Below are positions 1 to 5,720 of a stretch of DNA of 6,350 bases, in pieces. The DNA lies in NCBI GenBank assembly GCA_023401045.1, contig JAEXEM010000416.1, positions 1 through 6,350 of the forward strand, in the 5' to 3' direction. Position numbers and translations under genes: made by a program. Below the pieces are notes generated by a model. The model saw only the letters and a list, made by a program, of their open reading frames with translations. It did not search any database and had not been told where the DNA came from. Numbering within the stretch: the first letter of the stretch is position 1; each line of letters starts with the position of its first letter. Origin of the DNA: Actinomycetes bacterium. GTDB taxonomy: Bacteria; Actinomycetota; Actinomycetes; Actinomycetales; Cellulomonadaceae.

Positions 1-508
1 CGACGGGCTGCCCCCACGCGGGGACGACGCCGCCGGTGCTCTCGAGGATCGACCGCGCCTGCGCGGCGTGCTCGCCGAGGCAGAGCAGAGAGTACGACGC
101 CGCGACGATCTGGCTCGAGGACGCGAAGTCCCGCCGGCCGCGCGTGAAGGAGTACCCGATGACGGAGAAGAGCAGCCCGAACGCGCCCCCGAAGAGCACC
201 GCGGGCAGCATGATGCCCGCGTTCCCCGTCGACGAGAACAGCGTGAGGACGAGGCCGACGAAGAGACCGAACCACGCCCCCGAGAGGAACCCGCCGAGGG
301 CCGCGGAGGGGTACGACAGCCGCCGGATGACGCGCTCGACCATCCGCAGGTCCGAGCCGACGATCGTCACCGCGCGCACCGGGAAGGACTTCTCGGCGAG
401 CAGCTCGACGGCCTTCTGCGCCTGCAGGTACGTCCCGTACGTGGCGACGGTCTCGCCCGTCGGCAGCGTCGGCGTGGTGGGGATCCTCCCGGACGACGAG
501 AACGACAT
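1..508 (-). CDS. YflT/general-stress-protein-like two-helix membrane protein (C-terminus beyond window)
   Basis: Reads leftward from an ATG at 508-506; 169 codons are visible before the window edge, so the C-terminus is missing. A good Shine-Dalgarno run (GGGGGAGGA on the minus strand, 524-516) sits 7 bases before this ATG and decides the start. Residues 1-63 form a short soluble domain (VATYGTYLQAQKAVELLAEK, then VRAVTIVGSDLRMVERV) that resembles the YflT/general stress protein 17M N-terminal fold (PF11181) as known in actinobacterial proteins. Two hydrophobic, glycine-rich helices follow at about 67-91 and 99-121, separated by a short turn (SSTGNAG), and then a basic segment (TRGRRDF). The later part (about 128-157) again looks soluble. 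It is probably a small inner-membrane protein with a cytosolic regulatory domain. Its biochemical role is unknown; the stress name rests on family resemblance only. It is divergent from the MgtE-N/CBS gene. Confidence 0.85.
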   Translation of the reverse strand, partial: MSFSSSGRIPTTPTLPTGETVATYGTYLQAQKAVELLAEKSFPVRAVTIVGSDLRMVERVIRRLSYPSAALGGFLSGAWFGLFVGLVLTLFSSTGNAGIMLPAVLFGGAFGLLFSVIGYSFTRGRRDFASSSQIVAASYSLLCLGEHAAQARSILESTGGVVPAWGQPV

Positions 509-615
509 ACCCCGATCCTCCCCCACCCGCCACCGGGGCGCCAGGGCGCACGACCCGCCGCCACCTGCGCACGGACCGCCCGGCGCGTGACCGGACGATG
601 CGGCGGCGGCGCGTC

Positions 616-621
616 TAGGCT
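616..621 (+). promoter_or_regulatory. -10 element TAGGCT of a probable leaderless promoter
   Basis: TAGGCT matches the actinobacterial TAnnnT -10 pattern. It ends 7 bases before the GTG at 629, the distance expected if transcription starts on the first base of the start codon. No Shine-Dalgarno sequence lies just before that GTG, which agrees with a leaderless mRNA. No convincing -35 hexamer is seen (GGACGA sits at the matching place). The 120-bp gap 509-628 also has to hold the leftward promoter of the divergent membrane-protein gene, for which I see no clear -10. Confidence 0.6.
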
Positions 622-628
622 GGCGGCC

Positions 629-1930
629 GTGAGCAGCAGCGTCGGGACCCGGGTGTTCGTCGCGCGCCTCGCCGGGACCACCGTCTTCGACCCGATCGGT
701 GACGAGGTCGGCCGGGTGCGCGACGTCGTCGTGCTCGTGCGGTCCACCGGGGCCCCTCGGGCCGTCGGTCTCGTCGTCGAGGTGCCGGGCCGGCGCCGGG
801 TCTTCCTGCCGCTCACCCGGGTGACGGCCATCGACGCCGGGCAGGTCATCTCGACCGGCCTGCTCAACATGCGCCGCTTCGAGCAGCGCGCCTCCGAGAC
901 GCTCGTCGTCGGCGAGCTGCTCGACCGCCGCGTCGAGCTGGCCGACGGGTCGGGTGCGGCGACCGTCGAGGACGTCGCGATGGAGCTGCAGCGCAGCGGC
1001 GACTGGGTCGTGACGAAGGTCTTCGTGCGGCGCGCCGACCAGCGCGGCGGGCTGCTGCGCCGCCGCGGCGAGACGCTCCTCGTGCCGGTCGAGGAGGTCG
1101 TCGGGCTCTCGAGCGCCGGTGACGCGCAGGGCGCCCAGCTGCTGCTCGCGCAGTACGACGACCTCAAGCCGGCCGACTTCGCCGACGTGCTGCACGAGAT
1201 GGGGGCCCAGCGCCGGCTCGAGGTCGCCTCCGCGCTCGACGACGAGCGGCTCGCCGACGTCCTCGAGGAGCTGCCCGGCGACGACCAGGTGACGATCCTC
1301 GGCGCGCTCGAGCGTGGCCGCGCGGCCGACGTGCTCGAGGCGATGCAGCCCGACGACGCCGCCGACCTCCTCGGCGAGCTGCCCGTCGAGCAGGCCGCCG
1401 AGCTCCTCGCGCTCATGGAGCCCGAGGAGGCGAAGGACGTCCGCCGCCTGCTCGCGTACGAGGACAACACGGCGGGCGGTCTCATGACGACCGAGCCGGT
1501 CGTCCTCGGCCCGGAGACGCCGATCGCGGCCGCGCTCGCGCACGTGCGGCGCCGTGACCTCGCGCCCGCGCTCGCCGCGCAGGTCTTCGTCACGCGTCCG
1601 CCGCTGGAGACGCCGACCGGGCGCTTCATCGGCGTCGTCCACCTCCAGCGGATGCTCCGCGAGCCGCCGCACGAGTCGATCGGGCAGATCGTCGACACCG
1701 ACATCGAGCCGGTCGGCGCGGACGCCCCGCTCATGACCGTGACGCGCCAGCTGGCGACGTACAACCTGCTCGCGCTGCCGGTCGTCGACGAGCAGCGCCG
1801 CCTGCTCGGCGCCGTGTCGGTCGACGACGTCCTCGACCACCTGCTGCCCGAGGACTGGCGCGAGCAGAGCGACGAGCACGTCGACCCCTCGACGCCGCCG
1901 CCGACGGGTCAGGGGGCGCGCCGTGGCTGA
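629..1930 (+). CDS. Soluble PRC-barrel / MgtE N-domain / CBS-pair protein (channel-less MgtE relative)
   Basis: The protein has 433 residues. Start GTG 629 is chosen because a TAGGCT -10 lies 7 bases upstream; an in-frame GTG at 587 is possible but less likely. In order: two PRC-barrel-like beta domains (about 5-80 and 91-165, the latter ending LLVPVEEVVGL); an MgtE_N-type helical superhelix (about 178-285) with repeated LEELPGDD, MQPDDAADLL and MEPEEAKDV units; then two CBS domains (about 286-345 and 351-413, beginning GGLMTTEP and IGQIVDTD). The acidic tail has no membrane helix. In true MgtE the N and CBS domains sense Mg2+ and gate a five-helix channel; that channel is absent here, so the label 'magnesium transporter' would be wrong. 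It is more likely a cytosolic sensor or adaptor, perhaps binding Mg2+ or adenine nucleotides, perhaps acting on a membrane partner. Its end overlaps the DUF1003 membrane-protein gene by 8 bp. It resembles M. tuberculosis Rv1232c (from memory). Confidence 0.9.
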   Translation: MSSSVGTRVFVARLAGTTVFDPIGDEVGRVRDVVVLVRSTGAPRAVGLVVEVPGRRRVFLPLTRVTAIDAGQVISTGLLNMRRFEQRASETLVVGELLDRRVELADGSGAATVEDVAMELQRSGDWVVTKVFVRRADQRGGLLRRRGETLLVPVEEVVGLSSAGDAQGAQLLLAQYDDLKPADFADVLHEMGAQRRLEVASALDDERLADVLEELPGDDQVTILGALERGRAADVLEAMQPDDAADLLGELPVEQAAELLALMEPEEAKDVRRLLAYEDNTAGGLMTTEPVVLGPETPIAAALAHVRRRDLAPALAAQVFVTRPPLETPTGRFIGVVHLQRMLREPPHESIGQIVDTDIEPVGADAPLMTVTRQLATYNLLALPVVDEQRRLLGAVSVDDVLDHLLPEDWREQSDEHVDPSTPPPTGQGARRG

Positions 1931-2471
1931 CCGCCTCGACCAGCCGCGCACCCGCGGCCGCTCGCTGCTGCCCCGCGTCCAGCTGGAGAAGGACGCGTCG
2001 GGCCGGATCTCGGAGTCGATCGCCCGCTTCCTCGGCACGCCGCGGTTCATCGTGTGGCTGACGATCTTCTGCGCGGTGTGGATCGCGTGGAACGCGAGCT
2101 GGGGGCCCGAGCGCTTCCGGTTCGACGACCCGTCGAACGGGTTCACCGCGCTCACGCTCATGCTGTCGCTGCAGGCGTCGTACGCGGCACCGCTCATCCT
2201 CCTCGCGCAGAACCGCCAGACCGACCGCGACCGGGTGCAGGCCGAGCAGGACCGTCAGCGCGCCGAGCGGAACCTCGCCGACACCGAGTTCCTCGCCCGG
2301 GAGATGGCGTCGCTGCGCATCGCCCTGTCCGAGGTGGCGACGCGCGACTTCGTGCGCTCCGAGCTGCGCACGCTCCTCGAGGAGCTCCAGACCGGCGACG
2401 AGGACACCGGGGACGGGCAGCGGCGCCGTCCCGGCGGCGAGGCGGGCGGACGCTCCGCCGCCGAGCGCTGA
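1923..2471 (+). CDS. DUF1003 family two-helix membrane protein
   Basis: The protein has 182 residues. Start GTG 1923 lies inside the end of the previous gene (8-bp overlap) and has AGGGGG (1911-1916) 6 bases upstream, so translation is probably coupled. A basic N-terminus (1-40) is followed by a first membrane helix at about 42-59 (FIVWLTIFCAVWIAW), a short loop with FRFDDPSNGF, and a second helix at about 74-95 (LTLMLSLQASYAAPLILLAQ). The family-typical stretch NRQTDRDRVQAEQDRQ then leads into a long charged, coiled-coil-like segment (97-155). The end (156-182) is low-complexity, rich in Gly, Arg and Glu. The pattern fits PF06210 (DUF1003), whose function is not established. The operon places it as a possible membrane partner of the MgtE-N/CBS protein, which is inference only. 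The M. tuberculosis counterpart is probably Rv1231c. Confidence 0.9.
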   Translation: MADRLDQPRTRGRSLLPRVQLEKDASGRISESIARFLGTPRFIVWLTIFCAVWIAWNASWGPERFRFDDPSNGFTALTLMLSLQASYAAPLILLAQNRQTDRDRVQAEQDRQRAERNLADTEFLAREMASLRIALSEVATRDFVRSELRTLLEELQTGDEDTGDGQRRRPGGEAGGRSAAER

Positions 2472-2515
2472 GCGGCCTCGGACCTCCGGCCGGTCCCGCC
2501 GCTCCCGGCCCGACC

Positions 2516-2521
2516 TACGAT
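2516..2521 (+). promoter_or_regulatory. -10 element TACGAT of a probable leaderless mrp promoter
   Basis: TACGAT fits the TAnnnT consensus and ends 6 bases before the GTG at 2528. With no purine-rich ribosome site before that GTG, a leaderless transcript starting at about 2528 is the simplest reading. The 56-bp gap after the DUF1003 gene therefore probably carries a promoter for mrp, although read-through from upstream is also possible because no clear terminator is present. The -35 region is weak. Confidence 0.6.
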
Positions 2522-2527
2522 GGGTCG

Positions 2528-3685
2528 GTGCCCACCGACTCCCCCGCCCACGCGCTGGTCGACGCCGTCCGCACGGCCCTCGCGGGCGTCCAGGACCCCG
2601 AGATCCGCCGCCCGATCACCGAGCTCGGGATGGTCCGGTCCGTCGACCTCGAGCCCGGCGGCAGCGGCGCCGTCGTCGTCGTGGGCCTCGACCTCACGAC
2701 GCCCGGGTGCCCGCTGAAGGACACCCTCACGCGGGACGTCACCGCGGCGGTCGAGCAGGTCGACGGGGTCGCGGCGGTGCGCGTCGACCTCGGGGTCATG
2801 ACGGCCGAGCAGCGCAGCGAGCTGCGCACGATGCTGCGCGGCACGTCGGCCGAGCCGCAGATCCCGTTCGCGCAGCCGCAGTCGCTGACGAAGGTCGTCG
2901 CGGTGGCGTCCGGCAAGGGCGGGGTCGGCAAGTCCTCGGTGACGGCGAACCTCGCGGTCGCGATGGCCGCCGACGGCCTGCGGGTCGGCGTCGTCGACGC
3001 GGACGTCTACGGCTTCTCGATCCCGCGGATGCTCGGGGTGGACCGGCCGCCGACGAAGGTCGACGACATGCTCCTGCCGCCCGTGGCGCACGACGTCAAG
3101 GTCGTCTCCATCGGGATGTTCGTGCCGGCGGGCCAGCCGGTCGTGTGGCGCGGGCCGATGCTCCACCGCGCCCTCCAGCAGTTCCTCGCGGACGTCTTCT
3201 GGGGCGACCTCGACGTGCTCCTGCTCGACCTGCCCCCGGGGACCGGTGACATCGCGATCTCGGTGGCGCAGCTGCTGCCCGGGTCGGAGATCGTCGTCGT
3301 CACGACGCCGCAGGTCGCGGCCGCCGAGGTCGCGGCGCGCGCCGGTGCGGTCGCGGTGCAGACCCGGCAGCGAGTGGTCGGGGTCGTGGAGAACATGGCG
3401 TGGCTCGAGCAGCCGGACGGGTCGCGGCTCGAGCTGTTCGGCTCCGGCGGCGGGCAGCAGGTGGCCGACGACCTCGCACGGCTCACCGGTGCCGACGTGC
3501 CGCTGCTCGCGCAGGTGCCGCTCGACGTGCGGCTGCGGGAGGCGGGCGACAGCGGGACGCCGGTCGTCCTCGACGCCCCGGACTCCCCCGCCGCACAGGT
3601 GCTGCGGGACCTCGCCCGGACGATCGGCGGGCGGCCGCGGAACCTCGCCGGCCGCTCGCTCGGGTTGTCGCCCGTGACGCGCTGA
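2528..3685 (+). CDS. mrp: Mrp/ApbC (Nbp35-like) P-loop ATPase, iron-sulfur cluster carrier family
   Basis: The 385-residue product has the usual length for actinobacterial Mrp. GTG 2528 is chosen because of the -10 six bases upstream and because it begins just ahead of the MIP18/DUF59 domain (about 5-95, with DPEIRRPITELGMV and TPGCPLKD, Cys61). The MinD/ParA-type NTPase domain follows: deviant Walker A GKGGVGKSS at 129-137, switch-I-like VVDADVYG with Asp157 and Asp159, VWRGPM, and LDLPPGTGD at about 233-241. Family members bind and transfer Fe-S clusters in the cytosol in an ATP-dependent way, usually through a CPxC motif after ENMSYF. Here that place reads ENMAWLEQPDG (288-298), so both cysteines are replaced (Gln295, Gly298), and Cys61 is the only cysteine in the protein. 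The ATPase fold is certain; the carrier role is known for the family but uncertain for this branch. It lies downstream of the MgtE-N/CBS and DUF1003 genes. Confidence 0.95.
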   Translation: MPTDSPAHALVDAVRTALAGVQDPEIRRPITELGMVRSVDLEPGGSGAVVVVGLDLTTPGCPLKDTLTRDVTAAVEQVDGVAAVRVDLGVMTAEQRSELRTMLRGTSAEPQIPFAQPQSLTKVVAVASGKGGVGKSSVTANLAVAMAADGLRVGVVDADVYGFSIPRMLGVDRPPTKVDDMLLPPVAHDVKVVSIGMFVPAGQPVVWRGPMLHRALQQFLADVFWGDLDVLLLDLPPGTGDIAISVAQLLPGSEIVVVTTPQVAAAEVAARAGAVAVQTRQRVVGVVENMAWLEQPDGSRLELFGSGGGQQVADDLARLTGADVPLLAQVPLDVRLREAGDSGTPVVLDAPDSPAAQVLRDLARTIGGRPRNLAGRSLGLSPVTR

Positions 3686-3694
3686 CCGCCGGGA

Positions 3695-3712
3695 TGTTGA
3701 TTTCTGTTCGAT
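3695..3712. repeat. Short direct repeats TGTTGAT / TGTTCGAT, possible regulator half-sites
   Basis: TGTTGAT (3695-3701) and TGTTCGAT (3705-3712) begin 10 bp apart, about one helical turn, in the least GC-rich stretch of the window. A further TGAT lies at 3715-3718. They overlap the putative -35 and spacer of the galactose operon promoter. DeoR-family repressors often bind repeated short TG/T-rich elements, so these could be part of the operator. The match is short and could be chance. Confidence 0.3.
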
Positions 3713-3725
3713 CCTGATGGATGCT
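3697..3725 (+). promoter_or_regulatory. Candidate promoter of the galactose operon, probably leaderless
   Basis: TTGATT (3697-3702) is a good -35 candidate. After a 17-bp spacer comes GATGCT (3720-3725), a -10 that matches TAnnnT except at its first base. It ends 7 bases before the ATG at 3733, so transcription would begin at the start codon. The 47-bp gap between mrp and this gene is visibly richer in A+T than its flanks. The stretch GTGAGG (3726-3731) is only one base from the ATG, too close to serve as a ribosome site. Confidence 0.5.
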
Positions 3726-3748
3726 GTGAGGCATGCTGGCCTCACAGC
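3723..3748. promoter_or_regulatory. Perfect 10-bp inverted repeat spanning the regulator's start codon (candidate operator)
   Basis: The arms GCTGTGAGGC (3723-3732) and GCCTCACAGC (3739-3748) are exact reverse complements around a 6-bp centre (ATGCTG) that begins with the start codon. The left arm overlaps the proposed -10; the right arm codes for residues 3-5 (Ala-Ser-Gln). Ser4 uses TCA, the only TCA among the eleven serine codons of this gene, which suggests that the DNA symmetry itself is selected. The most likely role is an autoregulatory operator for the DeoR-type protein. A smaller dyad, ATCC-TGAT-GGAT (3711-3722), directly adjoins it. Confidence 0.6.
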
Positions 3749-4536
3749 GGCAGGACCGCATCCTCACGCAGGTCCGCGAGCACGGTGCCGTGCGCGTCGC
3801 CGACCTCGTCACCCTGCTCGGCGTCTCGGACATGACCGTGCGCCGGGACATCGCCGAGCTCGCTCGGGCCGGGCTCGTGCGACGCGTGCACGGCGGCGCG
3901 GTCGGGCCGGACACGCCCGCGCGCTCGACCGAGGAGCCAGGGTTCGACGCGAAGCGCACGTGGGCCTCCGCCGAGAAGGCCGCCGTCGCCCGCGCCGCCC
4001 TCGCCGACGTCTCCCCCGGCCAGAGCCTCGCGCTCTCCGCGGGCACGACGACGTGGCTGCTCGCCTCGCTGCTCGTCGCGGACCCGGCGCTGCGCCCCCT
4101 CACCGTCGTCACCAACGGGCTGCGCGTCGCCGACGTGCTGCACGGCGTGGACGACGTCGAGGTCGTCCTCACCGGCGGCACCCGTACCCCGTCCGACGCG
4201 CTCGTCGGCCCGGTCGCCGACGCGACGCTCGCGAGCCTGCACGTGGACCGGGCCTTCCTCGGCGTCCACGGCCTCGACGCCGACGGCGCCACCACCCCCA
4301 ACCTCGCCGAGGCCGCGACCGACCGAGCGCTGCTGCGCTGCGCCGACGTCACCACGGTCCTCGCCGACAGCACGAAGTGGGGCACCGTCGGCCTCGCGCG
4401 CATCTGCCGCTACGACGAGGTCGACACCCTCGTCCTCGACGACGGCCTGCCCGCCGACGCCCGCCGCCGGCTCGACGACGTCGTCGAGCGCCTCGTGCTC
4501 GCCCCCGTCCCCCCCACCCCCGAGGACCAGCCGTGA
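3733..4536 (+). CDS. DeoR/GlpR-family transcriptional regulator of the galactose operon
   Basis: The 267-residue protein has typical DeoR-family length. The start is fixed: an in-frame TGA lies at 3727-3729, and ATG 3733 gives the family's usual opening (MLASQRQDRIL). An N-terminal winged helix-turn-helix spans about 6-58 with recognition helix SDMTVRRDIAEL (32-43) and wing RRVHGGAV. The C-terminal DeoR sensor domain (about 75-235) shows EKAAVARAAL, SAGTTT (102-107), VTNGL (126-130), LTGG (146-149) and DSTKWG (212-217), the residues that in the family line a sugar-phosphate pocket. It probably represses the operon until a galactose-derived phosphate, perhaps galactose 1-phosphate, is bound; the ligand is inferred from context only. 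Its TGA overlaps the galT GTG (GTGA at 4533-4536). The perfect dyad across its own start suggests autoregulation. Confidence 0.93.
   Translation: MLASQRQDRILTQVREHGAVRVADLVTLLGVSDMTVRRDIAELARAGLVRRVHGGAVGPDTPARSTEEPGFDAKRTWASAEKAAVARAALADVSPGQSLALSAGTTTWLLASLLVADPALRPLTVVTNGLRVADVLHGVDDVEVVLTGGTRTPSDALVGPVADATLASLHVDRAFLGVHGLDADGATTPNLAEAATDRALLRCADVTTVLADSTKWGTVGLARICRYDEVDTLVLDDGLPADARRRLDDVVERLVLAPVPPTPEDQP
4522..4526 (+). promoter_or_regulatory. Ribosome binding site of galT (GAGGA)
   Basis: GAGGA lies 6 bases before GTG 4533, within the last codons of the regulator gene. It supports that GTG as the galT start even though the same reading frame stays open far upstream, and it fits coupled translation across the GTGA overlap. 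Confidence 0.65.
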
Positions 4537-5720
4537 CCGCCGTCCGCGTCCGCCGTACGTCGACCCGCCTGGCCGACGGCCGTGAGCTCATCTACTTCGA
4601 CGACTCCGAGCCCTACGTCTCCGGACACGCGACCCGGCGCCTCGACGACCCCCGACCGCTGCCCGACCGGTTCGCGCCCGTCGTCGGCGAGGACGGCGTC
4701 GCACGGCCCGTCACCGGCCCGGAGCTGCGGTTCGACGCCCTCACCGGCGACTGGGTACCGATGGCCGCGCACCGCATGCACCGCACGTTCCTGCCGCCCG
4801 CCGACGCGAACCCGCTCGCGCCGGCCCGCCCGGGGGCGGCGTACCAGGACGGCGAGATCCCCGACACCGACTACGACGTCGTCGTCTTCGAGAACCGCTT
4901 CCCCTCGCTGCTCACGGTCCCCGGCACCGAGGCCGCCGGCACCGAGACCGTCGACGGCGAGGAGGTGTGGCAGCGGCGCCCGGCCGCCGGACGCTGCGAG
5001 GTCGTCTGCTTCTCCTCCGACCCCACCGCCTCGCTCGCGAGCGTCGGCCCGGACCGGGTGCGCACCGTCGTCGAGGCGTGGGTCGACCGCACCCGCGAGC
5101 TGTCCACGCTGCCGGGGGTCGAGCAGGTCTTCTGCTTCGAGAACCGCGGCAAGGAGATCGGGGTGACGCTGCACCACCCGCACGGGCAGATCTACGCCTT
5201 CCCGTACGTCACCCCGCGCACGACGGCGATGCTGCGCCGCGCTCGCGAGCACCACGACGCGACCGGGCGGCTGCTGCTGCGCGACCTGCTCGACGCCGAG
5301 CTGCGCCACGGCGAGCGCGTCGTCCTCGAGTCCGAGCACTGGGTGGCCTACGTGCCGTTCGCGGCACGCTGGCCCGTCGAGGTGCACCTCGCCCCGCGCC
5401 GCGACGTCCCGGACCTGCCGGCGCTCACGGACGACGAGCGGGACGACCTCGCCCGCACGTACGTCACGCTGCTGCGCCGCCTCGACCGCTACTTCGTCGG
5501 TGACGACGGCGCACCGATCCCGCTGCCGTACATCAGCGCCTGGCACCAGGCGCCCGTCCGCGAAGGACGCGACCTGTCCCGGCTGCACCTCCAGCTCTTC
5601 TCGGTGCTGCGCGCCCCCGGCCGGCTGAAGTACCTCGCCGGCGTGGAGTCCGCCATGGCGTCGTGGATCTCGGACACCACGCCCGAGCGCATCGCCCACC
5701 GGCTGCAGGAGCTGGCGTGA
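4533..5720 (+). CDS. galT: Galactose-1-phosphate uridylyltransferase
   Basis: The 395-residue enzyme swaps UMP between UDP-glucose and galactose 1-phosphate (Leloir pathway, cytosol). GTG 4533 overlaps the regulator's stop by 4 bp and has GAGGA 6 bases upstream. The open frame before it encodes only an Arg-rich shadow. The N-terminal half shows LTGDWVPMAAHR, RTFLPPAD, DYDVVVFENRFPSL and CEVVCFSSD. The active site HHPHGQIY places the nucleophile at His217 (H215-P-H217). The C-terminal half shows VVLESEHWVAYVPFAARWPVEV, SAWHQAP (His338) and LHLQLF (His352, Gln354), matching the E. coli iron-site region. By motif comparison, three of the four E. coli zinc ligands (Cys52, Cys55, His115) appear replaced by Asn93, Ala96 and Pro164; the fourth (His164) is His215. 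The catalytic motif is intact, so activity is expected. galK follows with a 4-bp overlap. Confidence 0.96.
   Translation: MTAVRVRRTSTRLADGRELIYFDDSEPYVSGHATRRLDDPRPLPDRFAPVVGEDGVARPVTGPELRFDALTGDWVPMAAHRMHRTFLPPADANPLAPARPGAAYQDGEIPDTDYDVVVFENRFPSLLTVPGTEAAGTETVDGEEVWQRRPAAGRCEVVCFSSDPTASLASVGPDRVRTVVEAWVDRTRELSTLPGVEQVFCFENRGKEIGVTLHHPHGQIYAFPYVTPRTTAMLRRAREHHDATGRLLLRDLLDAELRHGERVVLESEHWVAYVPFAARWPVEVHLAPRRDVPDLPALTDDERDDLARTYVTLLRRLDRYFVGDDGAPIPLPYISAWHQAPVREGRDLSRLHLQLFSVLRAPGRLKYLAGVESAMASWISDTTPERIAHRLQELA
5707..5711 (+). promoter_or_regulatory. Ribosome binding site of galK (AGGAG)
   Basis: AGGAG sits 5 bases before GTG 5717 and favours that start for galK. A second purine run, GGAG (5740-5743), lies 6 bases before the in-frame ATG at 5750, so initiation there cannot be excluded. 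Confidence 0.6.

Noticed and set aside
367..1764. Long minus-strand open frame (465 codons) opposite the MgtE-N/CBS gene
   Set aside because: Very rich in Ser, Arg, Thr and Pro with no recognisable domain; it mirrors the GC-rich codon pattern of the real gene on the plus strand.
2480..2496. GGACC/GGTCC hairpin after the DUF1003 gene as a terminator
   Set aside because: Arms of only 5 bp, no T-run after it, and such short dyads are expected by chance at this GC content.
2255..3745. Long minus-strand open frame (496 codons) opposite mrp
   Set aside because: Asp/Arg/His-rich shadow translation with no motif; the opposite strand encodes complete Mrp domains.
3725..3746. TGTGA...TCACA resembling a CRP site
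   Set aside because: The half-sites are 12 bases apart instead of the 6 of the CRP consensus, and they are part of a longer perfect dyad.
3717..4532. Open frame upstream of and in phase with galT
   Set aside because: Its product is Arg/Pro-rich low complexity and overlaps the well-supported DeoR-type gene; galT starts at GTG 4533 with its own ribosome site.
4410..5699. Minus-strand open frame (429 codons) opposite galT
   Set aside because: Gly/Val/Arg/Asp-rich shadow with no domain, fully antisense to galT.
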